From positions 2,852,001 to 2,916,000 of the forward strand of contig JAHWDD010000002.1 of assembly GCA_023897205.1 (NCBI GenBank): 64,000 bases of DNA, in the 5' to 3' direction. How positions within the stretch are numbered: the first letter of the stretch is position 1; every line of letters begins with the position of its first letter. A program made the translations under genes and the position numbers. The stretch comes from Exophiala sp. HKRS030 (lineage: Eukaryota > Ascomycota > Eurotiomycetes > Chaetothyriales > Herpotrichiellaceae). Below, one piece after another: positions 42,749 to 56,100 of this stretch. The notes under the pieces are model-generated. The model had not been told where the DNA came from and ran no database searches. It saw only the letters and a list, made by a program, of their open reading frames with translations.

Positions 42749-45009
42749 TGATTACCGTTTGAGAAGGGTAGGTACAGCAGGTGCTAAGATTCCGAGGATC
42801 GACGAGAGGGAGGAGGGGAGGTGAAGGGTTGGAAGGCCCGGTGAGACTGCGGTGATGGTGTTGAGTGTTGGTTGTTGTTGGTTGTTGTCAGGGTTGATCT
42901 AGAATTGGTACTTTGGGCGGATGATGATCAACACAAGTATCGTGCTCAGTAGTGTTTCTAGTTTTGGAATTGGTGATGGGGTGTATGTGTACAGATATTG
43001 GCCATTGGCCTCTTGAATTGTTTGGGTGTTTGTGATATTCCTATTATTTCCCCGGGTATGACGAGGCGTACTCCGTACCAACAAGAGACGGTACACGTAG
43101 TTTTGCTTGTATTGTACGGAAAACCGTCCGAGCTTCTTACTGTACAATTTTCTCCACTACGAATCGAACAGTGAGCCAGGAACCACACAATACTGTACGA
43201 TTCACCATCCTTGAACCCAGTGAGCCCTACAAAGAGCGTGCAGCTTAGTGAGCATGGTGACTACGGACTTTTCAATGGCCCAGTATTGAGCCCGCCGACC
43301 TCAGCCGCAGTCTTAGGTACATGTACCTAACCTGAGGTACCTGCTGAGCCCTTGCATGAGGCTTGGGTACGCACCTAACACCGGCTTTACCAAATGGGAA
43401 TCTTCCATGACCGCCCTACTCCGTACCTATCCGAATTTTGGACCCTGGAATTTGGAAAATCGCGATGTTCGCTCCTCAAGTAATTCAGGATACAAGGGCG
43501 ACGGGCAGTATCTGGAGTTGCGGCAGACGATGTATTCATGGCCCTTTTGAATAACATCGTCCATGTCCTAGCTACCGCTCCCGCCTTTCCATCTTTCAGA
43601 TCCCATGCCATCTCCCTTGGGTCCTTCAATCACGGAATCACCAAGCACACCATCTCTTCTTGCTGGGTATGTCAGCAGGATGACGTCGCCGTCAAGCAAA
43701 TCAAGTGTCAATCGGCCGGTGCGGCTGGAGGTGGCTATGCTCTGGAATCTACGAAGTACTCGTGACAAGTACCTTACAGAGTAAGCATGTCCCCTGTCGT
43801 GGTCACCCTCCGCAATATCTCAAACAAAACTGTTCCGGATCCCCCAACTGGGTCAGCTAGCTGGATACCACCCTTATTCTCACTCACGAGCGCCCCATGT
43901 GACAGACAAGGCTATCATATGCGATCGATGTGACTCTATTGTTTTTTGGTACCTGTCTCGAAAAAATTCCCAAGTTCATGTGGACCTAAACATTCGCCTT
44001 ACGCTGGTGCGCTCCATCGCAACACGAAATTCTCAAGCCACGTGGTTTCAAGTTGCTGGGATTTACGTGTGAACTTAGCTTCCAACCAAGGGGGAAAGAC
44101 AACGGGATCTGCTGGAAGCAACGAAGTGCCATCCGTAATCAGGGTTACCTCAAGCTCATCTGACCCGGAAAATGGCTCGAGCCAGAGTTGAAACCGCATC
44201 GGCCAAGTGTCCTCAGGCCTTCCAGTAAGGATGACCGTGACACATGATCCCTGATCAAATACCATCATATGCAAGCCGAGTCGTTTAAGGATACCAAAGA
44301 ACGGCATTCTATCGAGTCTCGGTAGCTCAGCCCGAGCATTTCGCATTGATTTCCCGAAGATCCCGAACGTACCGTTGCTCGGGGAGTGAAACGAGGTCGA
44401 AAGTTCACCGTAGGGTTAACATAAGCCAGAAGTCCCGATCGCTTTGCAATGCTCCAGCATGAGCGGGATGACAGCAATTGTTTTCACGGGTATGTTTCTG
44501 AGGAACAAAGGTGCCATCTCGAACGAAAGAATCTCTGTTGATCGTGATACGTAAGGCTGACACCCGAAAACAGTATTTCCGCCCTGCCGTGAGTCTCCAC
44601 AAGTCAACATCACATCATGAACAATTTTGTTCCCCAAAAGATCGAAAGAGACATGAAAAGTACCGTGAAGATCAGTGGTGGCCCAAAGAAGAACGTCAGA
44701 CAAACCATCATAGCACATTCAAAACTCCCTTCCTCAAGACATCATGAGAATACTTTTAACCTTTCAGCTCGGAAAAGACCTCTGCCCAAATCGAATATAA
44801 CACGGTTCCTATGGTTCCCATTCGTTGATTACCCTACCCAGCGCCTCGCTGATAGCAGCAAATTAGTATCCAAGTTGCCATTTCTCACGTCATCAGGGGC
44901 AACCCTCCATCACTTTTGCCTTTCTTTTCCTTTCTCCTGTGCTCGTGGAAAGATGGGAGGCATCGTCGGTGGTGGAGTCCTGTGGGTGAATACTCAGCCG
45001 CGATGTTCG
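42749..45009. other. Intergenic region with a possible broken coding relic
   Basis: Holds the UCH37 promoter at its left end and the 3' flank of the Zn2Cys6 regulator at its right end. TACTCCGTA copies lie at 43069-43077 and 43417-43425. Apart from the candidate relic at 43999-44718, nothing is supported. Confidence 0.4.
43999..44718 (-). pseudogene. Possible decayed open frame, unknown family
   Basis: From an ATG at 44718 a protein-like frame (WATTDLHGTFHVSFDLLGNK; FEMAPLFLRNIPVKTIAVIP) meets a TAA at 44416-44418. The same frame then continues protein-like to a stop at 43999 (RLDRMPFFGILKRLGLHMMV; PEDTWPMRFQLWLEPFSGSD). Together they would make about 239 residues with one internal stop. I recognise no domain. 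It could be a pseudogene, a gene with an intron spanning the stop that I cannot place, or chance. Confidence 0.25.
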
Positions 45010-46887
45010 TCAAGTCCAAAGTTGTGAAGGAGCGACGAACCGAGTATTCATGTTCATGCTGCCGTATTGACCGTACGGTACCTGGGCCTGCCCAAAATAG
45101 TCCATTCTTGACCCTGGCAGTTCGTGGCTGCTTCGTGGGTACTGGGGAGAGGTCCCGTACACTATGCTCATGGCGTGGGGACTGCTGGAGCCCAACGGCC
45201 GCTCACCCATCGAGTGTGCGCGTCCTAAAACTGGCGCGGATGAATCCCGCCTTGTCTCCCCTGGACCCAGCGCCGCTTGGAAGAAGGAAGATGCTGGAGG
45301 CGATATGATTCCAGGGACAGGGCGAGGCGATTGCGTAAATGCCGTTGATACGTCCGAAGTTGCCGACGACAGCGACATGCTTGGGGCGGCATAAGGGCTT
45401 CCTGAAGGCGAATATCGGTATGGTTCCATGCCCTGACTACCCTGACTGTTGTGACGCTGCTGTTGTCGATAAGAGGCCAAGACCTGCATGGGAGCCTCGA
45501 CTAAAGAAAGTGCCATATGTATCCCTGTATCTTGTGGGTGTTGTTTTCGTCTCTTCTCGAGCATCCCACGTATATTGTCAAGCGGATGGACGGACATGCT
45601 TCCTAGATAGGCCCCACCAAGATCAGGGAAGACCGACTCGACTGCAAGTGCGCTGGCGTAGACGTGCGCCAGCAAAACCAACGGCGCCAAGTCAGACTCT
45701 CCTCGGCGCAGAATGCGTGGAGGCAGCCAAAAGATCCAGTCTCTGAGTAACTGCAACTTGGCAAAGGCTTCCTCAGCGTTCCGGGGTTGCATGTCCTGCT
45801 GCAACTGTTGCAGATACTCGATCAGACGGGTCGCATGTTCGACAAGTTCTTGCGCGTTGGACATTCGGAGCTGCAGATTCTTCAGGGCTGTCATGATGTG
45901 GTCGAGTCGACGGAGATCATCGGGAGAGGCAGCGAGCTGGCCATGTGGCATAGACGGCGTGGAAGGAGCACCTATTCGTGCCATTGTATGTTGGTCTTGT
46001 AGGTATCTTGCAAATTCAGACTCGTGAATCCATGGCCTCATCGCACTCATTACCTATGACTTGTCAACAAAGATCAAACATCCTGTCGAGGACGCGGCGT
46101 ACCGTTGCTGTGCCTGACTGTAGATTGGTCCACGCGCGCCTGGCAGTGGTTAGTCTCATGGTTCTTCCGAAGATATCGACAGGGTTCATACCATTCTGTC
46201 GCTTGCCACGACAATAGAATGGACGCTGCAAGAATGGCTTCGGAGTTTTCCCGTGAGAAGTCCCCAATGGCCTCGTGCAAGCCCTTGAGTGCTATTCCAC
46301 GGTGCTGGTATGCCAGGTTATATGTATCGTTGTTCTTCGTTTGCCACGCCAGATCTGATGCTGACAGAGCAAGCAGCGCACTCATTGCGAACTCGTGCTG
46401 CATGGCCGTGGAAATCAATCTATCCTTGATGTAAGTATCGAAGGAGAATCGACATCTGCATGACATGCACAACTCACGAGTGTATCTTGGGGCCCCATAC
46501 TGTGCAGTTACTGTAACCTCTGAGGTGCATTTTTGTTGACTCGATTACAATATGATGGATCAGACGTAGATCTAAGGTCGTGAACCGAGTCCAGTACTTT
46601 TGATCTTGCATACGAAGTTCCCGCAAGGGTGGCTCGCCAGAGATGCGCCAATCGTCCATTTGTTTCTGGATTTCGGCGTCCATGAGAAGATCAGGAGGGT
46701 TCGAGCCCTTTGGAGGATCTTCTCCTGCAGCGGTGAGATCCATGTAGTCACAGCGACAGTTGTGTTTCGTACAGTTTCGACATTGTGGGAACTGCTCATC
46801 GCAACGAATATGTCGTCGCTTGCATGTCCGACAGCCCTTGCGTGATTTTGTGTGGCTCTTCCGCGGTGGTCCTCCTGCTCCTGCCAT
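45010..46887 (-). CDS. Zn2Cys6 transcription factor, UPC2/ECM22-like
   Basis: Fungal binuclear-cluster regulator. Exons 46887-46478, 46419-46192, 46139-46103 and 46053-45010 give 572 residues; introns are 58, 52 and 49 nt. The zinc cluster is intact near the N-terminus: Cys19, 22, 29, 36, 39 and 46 in KGCRTCKRRHIRCDEQFPQC followed by RNCTKHNCRCDYMD. The fungal transcription-factor region follows: QKYWTRFTTLDLRLIHHIVI, VWGPKIHSLISTAMQHEFAM, LAYQHRGIALKGLHEAIGDF, AILAASILLSWQATEWRAW and VMSAMRPWIHESEFARYL. The junctions were set by the frame of these blocks; the 37-nt third exon is essential for the frame. The C-terminal 200 residues are Ser/Pro/Gln/Tyr-rich, as in activation domains. The cluster and middle region resemble the sterol-uptake regulators of yeast, but no target can be inferred from the window. 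Confidence 0.88.
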
Positions 46888-49800
46888 TCTCCGCGCCACT
46901 TTGACAAATGTAAATGATGAAGCCGAAGTAAATTCCAACTATCTGCAGACAGAAATGAGTGTGGCAGATCTACTCGATATAGATGCCCACGTTGAATTGC
47001 GCAAGCTGAGAAAGCTATAGGATCTTACGCCGTTGGTCAGGTTGGATGTCAACATTCCCTCTCAGAAGTGGTGAATCTTAGTCCAAGAGTAAGTTCCATC
47101 CAGTAGAGGAAGACGTATGTATTTATGATAAGGCTGAGGAGGAGAGATCCGCCCCACAAGGTGCTGGAGGAGACAAGATTACTTGAGAAGGACGGACGTG
47201 TGCCAGGATGGATCTGACTGGGCCAGGGAGGAGACAAATCGTATGACAGGAAGCGTCATTCGACTTTCCGTCATCCGCAAGCCCAACTGTCAGCAACAGA
47301 CAACATGTGCAATAGGTCAAATTCAGCAATGGTTGGGAACAGAGCAGTGATAGCTGGGATGGAGAAGATGGAAAAAGGACGTATGCTGCCAACGACAGGT
47401 GCATGGCTAGATGTAAGTGCTTTAGCTGGAATTGACCTCGTGGCAATGGCCTGCTAGCAAACCGGACTCAAGCGCGGCAGGGTGCATTGAGGGGCATGTT
47501 ACTGATACCATGCAATAATGGGAGAACTGCCACTCAGCCTCGATTTGTTCCAGCTGCGGCATCTTCCCTGGCCGTCGACTGCTCTTTGGTCTTTCGACTT
47601 CGGAGGGCGTCAGTTTGGGCCTCGAACTGGGATTCAAAGCCGAGCGATCGTACTAGCACGGGTTAGTTTTAGTAAGAAGATGTGACCAGCACAACACAGA
47701 CCAGGTATTAAACCGGCTACTAATGGCTGTGGCCAACAGCCATGGTGGAGGGAATCAACAGCATCCCGCAGGTCGCCGTGCAGCTGGCGTTTTCCGGCTT
47801 TGGCCTGATGTGACTAAGACAACTTTGAGGCGAGAGTTTTCTACTCTCACCCTCCTCCAACATGAGTGAGTCAACCACTACGGGAGGGTTTGCGAGTAGC
47901 CGGGAGCCTAATCCACTGAGCATTGGATCGATCGACTGATCCAGACGGTAACGGTGTCGCCAACAACTGGTCAAGAAGACGACAAGAGTGTCCTTGACAG
48001 TGGGGGCCTCAATGAGAGCAGCGAGCCAAAGCTTTGGAAACCTTCGCAGGGATGTGCAGAAGGAAGTTTGGTGCGATGGCAAATGGAGTGACCGAATGAT
48101 CTGATCCCCAGGTTAGACCGCGTTCTGTACTCTGGGGATGTCTTGTTGCCTCGTGAAGTGCCAAAAATGGACGGCTCCTCTCGTGGTTATTATTTGATAA
48201 CCAGTCCGGTGGGCCAGGGTCGCTTGTGCTTTGCCTAACTGAGATGAGTGTGAAGATGGCAGCCTAACACGGTGAGCGACCAGTGGACGAAGGCATGATG
48301 ACACTATTTCTCGGTCAAGATACCTCACACCGCAAGCGAACTAGCTTCTCCCACTTTACATAGGCCGCATGCGCCGCATGCAGCTGTCAAGCACCGGACG
48401 GCCAGTATCTCTCACGGGTTGTCCAGTAAGAATGCGAACCTTGACGAGGAACAGCAAGAATTGAAAACCGTCTAGGGATAATCATGAGATGAGTCTCGCC
48501 AAGGCCAGCTGAGAAGGAGGCGTAACCGGGCGCGGGACTAGTTGAAACTCACCGACTGAACTGAAAGGGCTCCTGTAGGGGGAAGAACGTCCGTCGCATG
48601 ACCTCCGGGTCTCATTGGCGAATCTGCCTACTAAATATCCGTCTTTTGGCGTCTTTTCGGTTGCTGGAACCGTGCCCTGCAGGAGCTATTTGATCCCGTC
48701 AGGGAAGTTGGCGGGGACTGAAGCGTGGCCACGGGATATTGCTTAGGCATCTTCTGTAATCCTTGCTCTGTGTGGGCATTTGGGAATTCCAGGTGCATTT
48801 CGGAATACTGAAAGTTAAGTTCAAGCGCCCGTAGAGTGCATCTGTCTGCCTCGATACAGATAACAAATACAGTGTTACCCAGGTCAAGGTCTCTGCGGCA
48901 ATTCAGGGTGCGATGCAAATTGACGAGGCCCTCGGACTTCAGCCTAGCGAGCTGCATTGGGAAACGGGCTCTCCTGGGTGTATGATCCCTATGCGGTCCC
49001 TGTACGGTCTAACCTGTCGTAAAAGAACTTCGGTGACCGGCGGACGACAGTGATTGAGAGCTCGGACAGGTAGCCCATTGGCTCCGTCAATGTCTACAAT
49101 ATAGAATCGTCAACCGAAAAAAATCACTGGGGACCAAGTTCCTTTCCAGCTGTCTGGTCAGAACGAATGCAGCTTGTCACGAGTCGTTCACTGCATTGCT
49201 CGTGGGTGGCTTGAGTTCGCTGCAGCCACAACATGACAACACGTTCCAGGACATGCTGAGATGCGGCAGCTGTTGAATGAAGTAGTCCATCACTACGTGA
49301 ACCTGCATGAAGAAGTTGACCTATCACTATCCAAGATATGGAGACTGGACAGTATCTACCTGTCAGTGGATTGATGAATGTCAACAAGTCGTCATACAGG
49401 CTGAAACTCGGACACCTACAGCGATTCCATGTACCCAGGGTTGAACCAAGAGCAAGGCGAGGATAGCCAAATCACTGCTCGACTGCTGTCATTCAAAGCC
49501 GGACATCTTGAAATCTCGCTTCCAGTCGTCTGCAGTGGATCCTAAGCTTCACGCCTTGTGTGTCTCCCTCGCTTAAATCTTGAGATCTGCCGACCGACGA
49601 TCGTAAGGTCGATGTTGTACGTACCGAGTTCGCTCCTGTATGCCAGGTCTTGACGTGAGATACCTAGATAGAAAAGGGAACCCTTTGAACGGCATAGGAG
49701 CCAAAGAGGCCATGGCGCGTCCAACCCACTGTGTGACTGACATCTCGACTGATTGTTATTTCTTTTCCGGGAAGAAGCAACGCCCATTCTGCATGTCTGT

Positions 49801-50723
49801 TATCCGTAGTGGGGAAGCTTTCGTCCTCTAGGAAGAGCTGGAAATCTTACCTGACTTTGAATCGATACTGTCGCGGACATGGTAAGTTGAGTGTCACGGC
49901 TTTGCGCAGCAGCATTTTCCGGACTTTGATGCTCGCTGTAAATCGGATGCAGTCCATGGTGCCAACACTGACCCAGGTATCCTCGGTCATCGCTAGAACT
50001 TGTCATGGCTTGTGGTCCACTAAGTAGTGCAACAGCAAAATGTGACACAGGGTCTGGCGTTCTCCTGTTCTTTTCAGGCCGACTCGTGGCACCGGTGCAA
50101 ACTAGTCCACCTCGAGTCCCCCAGGCATTGTCGGTTACTAACAAGGGTCGCATTCGATAGCAGGCTATCGCTACTACCCCGGCCAAAAGCGAGCAGGTGT
50201 CAAGCAGGCGAGTGGTGTCTCTACACGAGGGAATGTCCGCTTCACGGCAGCTTATCGTATCTTGGATGCAGAAGTCAGAGGACACGAATGCCACGTGCAT
50301 AAAGAAAGCACATTACGAGCACATTACGAAGACATGGACGAATGTGGTCAAGCTGGAAGGAGCCATCTCATACTTTGTTGGGTTCGAAACTGGGTAATCG
50401 TATACGAGATAGGCAGCGATGCCAAAAGACCACGAATGTAGCATGTTCGGTGTCTCAAGAGCAACGCTAAATAGATCGATAGTGAAATCGCATTCAGCAG
50501 TAGGACACTTCTGTTGCCCGCACTCGGCTGTGGAAACCGAAATGCTAAGGCTCGAGTCCAATTCCAATGGCGAAAATTGATCGATCTGTTCATGGTATCG
50601 TTCTTCTATGCGTGCTTCGTAGTTCCGGCTCTGACCGAGGAAGCATGTGCATTCTGCATCTGTCCACCGATACAGCTTTTTTTTCTTTTTCAAAGTGCCC
50701 CAAACTCCGCATTTTGCACCTGC
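46888..50723. other. 3.8-kb stretch with no supported gene
   Basis: Several minus-strand frames of 80-170 codons occur (47720-48082, 48631-48957, 49124-49387, 49542-49787, 49800-50300), more on that strand than expected, but none contains a domain I recognise and their ends lack convincing splice partners. It may be promoter plus a decayed gene, or non-coding transcription. The right-most part is the 3' flank of the RPL23 gene. Confidence 0.4.
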
Positions 50724-51464
50724 TCACATCACGACACCACTGTTGCTGGCTATTCTGGGCCACAGCTCAGCTGCCTCCTTTCCGACGGGACCAGTGATAG
50801 CGCTGCCCTTCATTTCGCCCTTGGGGTTGACGATGACACCGGCGTTATCTTCGAAGTAGAGGTAGATACCGTCCGCTCGTCTCCATGGCTTCGATTGTCG
50901 CACAACCACTGCTGGCATGACTACGTGGACGTAAGCCTTCATATTTTTAACGACTTTAACTGGGAGAGCATACCTTTCTTTCTGAGTTCAGGCTTTCCCT
51001 TCTTGACGGTAGCCATGACCATATCACCCACACCTGCGGCAGGCAGTCTGTTCAATCGTGCACCAATTCCTTTGACGGAGATGATGTAGAGGTTTCGGGC
51101 ACCGGAGTTGTCAGCGCATGACATGACGGCTCCCCTGATCTCCATATTAGTCTCTTTCTCTTCTAAATTTTCCATTCCATTATCCTCAGTTTCGCCAAAA
51201 GCCGTCGAGAAAGCGTTCGCAGGCGTCAAAGTTCATGCTTGTTCATTCCCGCCGACAAGAGGCATCGTATATGGAGGGTTGTGGTCTAGGAAAGGAGCAT
51301 CATCGAATGAACGTACACTGGGAGACCGAGAGTCATCTTGAGCTTGTTGCCAGAGGCACCACCGCGACTATAGCAGGCATGGTCAGTATAGGTTTTCACG
51401 GTCTTGGAATAACCGCCAACGTGTTGTCATCGCTGCGACTATGGACGTACCCTCGTTTAGACAT
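50724..51464 (-). CDS. rpl23: 60S ribosomal protein uL14 (RPL23)
   Basis: Core protein of the large cytosolic ribosomal subunit. Four exons: 51464-51451 (14 nt), 51367-51317, 51134-50974 and 50920-50724, giving 140 residues. Spliced, the N-terminus reads [20 protein letters not shown] followed by [20 protein letters not shown], then [60 protein letters not shown] and [20 protein letters not shown]. These match the eukaryotic uL14 family almost residue for residue, so every junction is supported by the protein. Introns are 83, 182 and 53 nt. A very short first coding exon carrying only MSKR and part of a Gly codon is common in fungal ribosomal protein genes. The 182-nt intron is long for this window. 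Confidence 0.97.
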
Positions 51465-53141
51465 ATTGACGGACTGTGATTACAACAATTTAATTCCTTT
51501 CAAGGTGCAAAGATTGAAGTGCGATCAATCGCGAAGTTAGTCAGTCGAGCCAAAAATCCTGCGTGCGGGTAGTGCCAAGAAGAAATCTTGGCTATATTTC
51601 ACGTGACAAGGCTGAGAATTATCCGCAGCCTTGCCGTGTACAGGTACGAGTACGAGTTTTGCGAGGTACTTCTTCATCTGAAGAGACACTGCTCGACACA
51701 GCGGACGGAGTTCTCGTAATCTGGTTGCTCTTTAGACCAAGGCTAGTCAAGCACTCTCAGATGGCGCTCGCTACATTTGGTGTTCTTGAAGTGCTTGACA
51801 TTTTCGTGATAGCGGAAGCTCGTTCCACAGTCCCTCGACTCACTTGCATCCACCGGCAGTAGTTAGTACGGAGCTGAAGGGCACCCATGCTCTAATTAAT
51901 TGCAGGCGACTCTCCTCCATGTCGTCTCTTCCACTACGAGGAAACCTTTTCCGATGCACGTCTGTGAATAGATGCTGGTCTCAAACTACCCTCGATGCTC
52001 AGACTGTGACTCACTCAGCCAATCGTTCCTACATTAGGCTACAGGGCTGGGTCACCAAACAATACGGATACGTAACTAGTCCCATTGTTTGGTATATCCG
52101 TAATCTTTCAGCCGGGAGGACGGAGTGGCTGCCTGAGAACCCATGTTTTGGGGGAGCTGTTTCACAAGCAATCGAAGCGGAGCAGTAGAGACTCATTGTC
52201 CACTGGCCGTTCACAAGCGCCGCCGAGCTCTTGGTCATACAGTGCTCAGGTGTCGGTGGAACGTGTCCTTGACATCTCGGCCTCGGGGCAAGAAAAGATT
52301 GAGAAGATTCTGTGACAGCAGATCGTTCACCGGGAACAAAAGTACCATGACTTTTCATGTCGCCTTTTCTCGCCATAGCCACTCCAAAAGAGAGGCTGGC
52401 TGAGGGGCCCTTAGGGCAAGGCAGCCCCTATTATGGCATCATCCACCGGGCCTGATCTGGCCCGGTCTCGCTAGCCTAACGGGCGGCCACCTCGACGGCC
52501 ACGGCCATCATGCTTGAATAGACCACCTCGTTCACATCGTGAGTCTTTGAATGTATATCTCTTGTCTGATAATGTCTTTCCAAGTCGAAGGTCTACAACC
52601 CCTGTGGTAGAACGATACTGTTTTGGTGCTGACTGTTACGGAGTACCTTAAGCAGGACCTCCTCCGCCCACTTCAACATTTTTTCTCCACTGCTACAAAT
52701 CACCCTGATCCCCCTGTCCAGCCTAGCACAGAAACTAAGGACGTGGGCGGGTTGGAATCTGACGACGACCACTTGGGCGACACTCGCGCCAATCATGTCG
52801 GTCATTTTATCAACCACATTCTAATGGCCCCCAATCAAGCCCTTGTCCTCGTGGTATTCGTACATGGGCTGTCAGCCTCAAGTCTCTGGGCCTTTTGCCG
52901 AGTTGCTCAGCCCTAAGCCATGTCGCGAGCATGAGATCGCAAAGCTTTGATCGGTTTCCATTCTTACCCTCGCTGATTTGATTGTCTGCCTGTATCCGTA
53001 AGCCTCCTCTTCCACAGCTTTACGAGCTGGCCTCCTTGTTTTGTTTCGCTACCCTTGGGGCCACCTCTGAGATCCTGATCATTCTCGCATCCTCGCGTTG
53101 CATCGGCCCCGTATATAGCCCTCGCGAATCCTCCCAATACA
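51465..53141. other. Intergenic region between divergent rpl23 and ppo genes
   Basis: 1.68 kb that should contain the promoters of rpl23 (minus) and ppo (plus). One TACTCCGTA copy (reverse) at 52637-52645. Overlapping frames of 75-117 codons on both strands show no domain. A TATATAG lies about 30 bases before the ppo ATG. Confidence 0.45.
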
Positions 53142-56100
53142 ATGTCTCGAAAACGAAAGCTCTCCGCGACTTCGATCAACACCATGGAGACGTCCAACGA
53201 CTTATTTATGAACGATGTAGAGGACGGGACTCGTGCGAAGGTCACCAGCACCGTCAAGGCTTTCTTCGAGACCATCGCTGGATCTGGCTCTAACCCGACC
53301 AATCCTGTCATCAATGGCGCCACTATCCAGTCACGGCCATTTTTGGCCAGGATCCTCGCCGATATTGCATCCCAGGCACCTCGCTTGGGACAAAACATTG
53401 GGCTGATTAATTCGTTGGTTGATACGACACTGTTCGACGGCGGAATTGTGGATGACCGCAACTATCAGGTATGAGCTCCTCGAATAGTACTATTTCTGCC
53501 GTCACTGATGTCGTTGGTCCAGATGGAGAAGGTTCTTCAGCTGGCGGCTTCACTCCCTGCCAACTCGCAGGCGTTAGCCGACCTGTCAAGCCAGTTCATC
53601 AAGCTACTTTGGGAGAATCTCGAACATCCTCCCTTGTCTTATCAGGGTGACGAGTACAAGTATCGGACCGCAGATGGCTCGAACAACAACATCATGTATC
53701 CCAACCTTGGTAAGGCTGGTTCTTTCTACGCACGTACAGTGACTCCCCAGACTCTTAAGCCTGGGGTACTTCCTGATCCAGGAGTCATCTTTGACGCTGT
53801 TTTTGCACGTGGTGACGAGCCACGAGAGCATCCAAACCGAGTATCCAGCATGCTCTTTTACCTTGCCACGATCATCATTCACGACTGCTTTCATACGGAC
53901 GAGCGAAATCCGGCTGTTGTGAAGACATCATCATATCTCGATTTGGCACCTCTCTACGGCAGTAACGAAGAAGAGTTGAAGAAGATCAGAACCTTCAAAG
54001 ATGGTCTCTTGAAGCCTGATACGTTTTCAGAAAATCGAATCCTGGGCTTTCCCCCGGGAGTCTCTGCTCTAGTAGTGTGCTTCAATCGCTTCCACAACTA
54101 CGTGGCAATGCAGTTGAAGGTGATCAACGAAGGCGGTCGGTTTAAGATTCCAACCGATGACAATGATACCAAAGCCATCGCTAAGCTGGACAATGACCTC
54201 TTCCAAACGGCTCGACTGGTCACATGCGGCTTGTACGTCAATATCATTCTCACCGACTATGTACGAACAATTCTCAACCTCAACCGCACCGACTCTACAT
54301 GGACTCTCGATCCACGAAAGAATTTCGGTAATGTATTCGACGAGTCTGGGGCACCCTCAGGTGTGGGCAATCAAGTCAGCGTTGAGTTCAATCTGGTCTA
54401 CAGATGGCACTCGGCTATCAGTATCAAGGACGAAAAGTGGACTAACGAGCTGTACCAGTCACTGTTTCCCGGAAAAGATGTCGCAAAGCTGACTGAGCAA
54501 GAGCTCGTCATGGGTCTGTACAGGTGGCTCGGGAAGGTCGACCCAGATCCTTCGAAGTGGCAACTTGACATGGGCAAATATCAGAGAACTGAACGTGGGA
54601 CTTTCCGAGATGAGGATCTGATCAACATCCTGAGCGATGCTACCGAAGATGTCGCCTGTGCCTTTGGCCCACGGAACGTGCCAGTGGTCATGAAATTGAT
54701 TGAGACCTTGGGCATGAAGCAAGCCAGAGCATGGAATGTCGCAACTCTGAATGAATTCAGAAAGTTTTTCAAGCTGGAGCCTCACAAGGATTTTCGCAGC
54801 ATAACTAGAGACGACGAGGTTGCTCGCTCGTTGAAAGCACTCTATGGTCATCCCGACTATGTTGAATTGTATCCAGGCCTGGTTGCCGAAGATGCGAAGG
54901 AACCCTTGGAACCAGGCTCCGGCCTATGTCCGGGCTACACCATCTCGAGGACCATCCTTGCTGATGCTGTTGCTCTTACCCGAGGCGACAGGTTCTACAC
55001 TGTGGTGAGTTTTGTCTTTCTCGAGTAGTCGTGATACTGAGGCACAGCCCTTGAGTTGCTTATCATCTTCGCTGAGAGGAAAATACTAATGTATTAACTC
55101 TTAGGACTATACACCTGCGAATTTGACAAACTGGGGATGGTCCACCGTCAACTCTGACCCCACTGTAGCCCAAGGTGGCTGCATCTACAAATTGTTGATG
55201 CGTGCTCTGCCATTCTATTATCGCGGGAACTCTATCTATGCAATGTACCCGTTCACTGTCCCAGATGAGAATCGGAAGATCTTCGCCAAACTTGGTCAAG
55301 AGCAAACTTACAACTATGAACGACCGTCCTATATCCCACCACCCATATCAATCAGGTCATGGAAAGCAGTCACCGATGTACTAGGAGATCAATCTTCGTT
55401 CAAGGTACCATGGGGACCCCACACATACTATCTCACACACCATGACTACATGCTCAGTGGTGACAAACCAGCGAACACCACCCAGCGAGACGAGGTCCAG
55501 AAAGAAATGTATAGTCCAGTCAACGGCTTGAAGCAAGTCCAAACCTACTATGAAGATCTAACCACCCAATTGGTTGTGGCACGGTCTGAACGCCTACGCG
55601 GCGAGTGGTACCAGCTGGACGCCTGTAGCGATGTGGCCAATCCCTCGCACGCTATTTTCGTCGCCCGCATGTTTAACCTGCCCTTAAAGCAGGCTGGAGA
55701 CCTCAATCCTGCAGGGGTCGAGGTGGATCAACTGTACCTTGCGCTATCAGTGCTTTTCGCCTACGTCTTCCTCGACGGAGACACCGCCAGCTCATTCAAA
55801 CTGAGGGAATCTGCCAAAGATGCAACTGATCAGTTGGCAAAATTAGTGAAACTCGTCTCCGAGGTTGCCAAGGTCGGTGGGCTCTTCCACCTTGGCGCGT
55901 ACTTCCCGATGAGCACAGCGGGACAGCTCCTTGAAGACTACGGCGGCAGATTCTTGAAGCGTCTTTTCGAAGGTGGCAAGAGCGTCGATGAAGTTGTGTG
56001 GACCATCATCCCCACCGCCGCCGCCGCTTGTGCGACCCAAGCACAACATTTCACGCAGATGCTTGATATCTATCTACAGGATGAATACTACACTGAACAC

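Noticed and set aside
50383..50403. GGGTTCGAAACTGGG, a T-loop-like sequence
   Set aside because: The flanking bases do not pair as a T-stem and no other tRNA arms are present.
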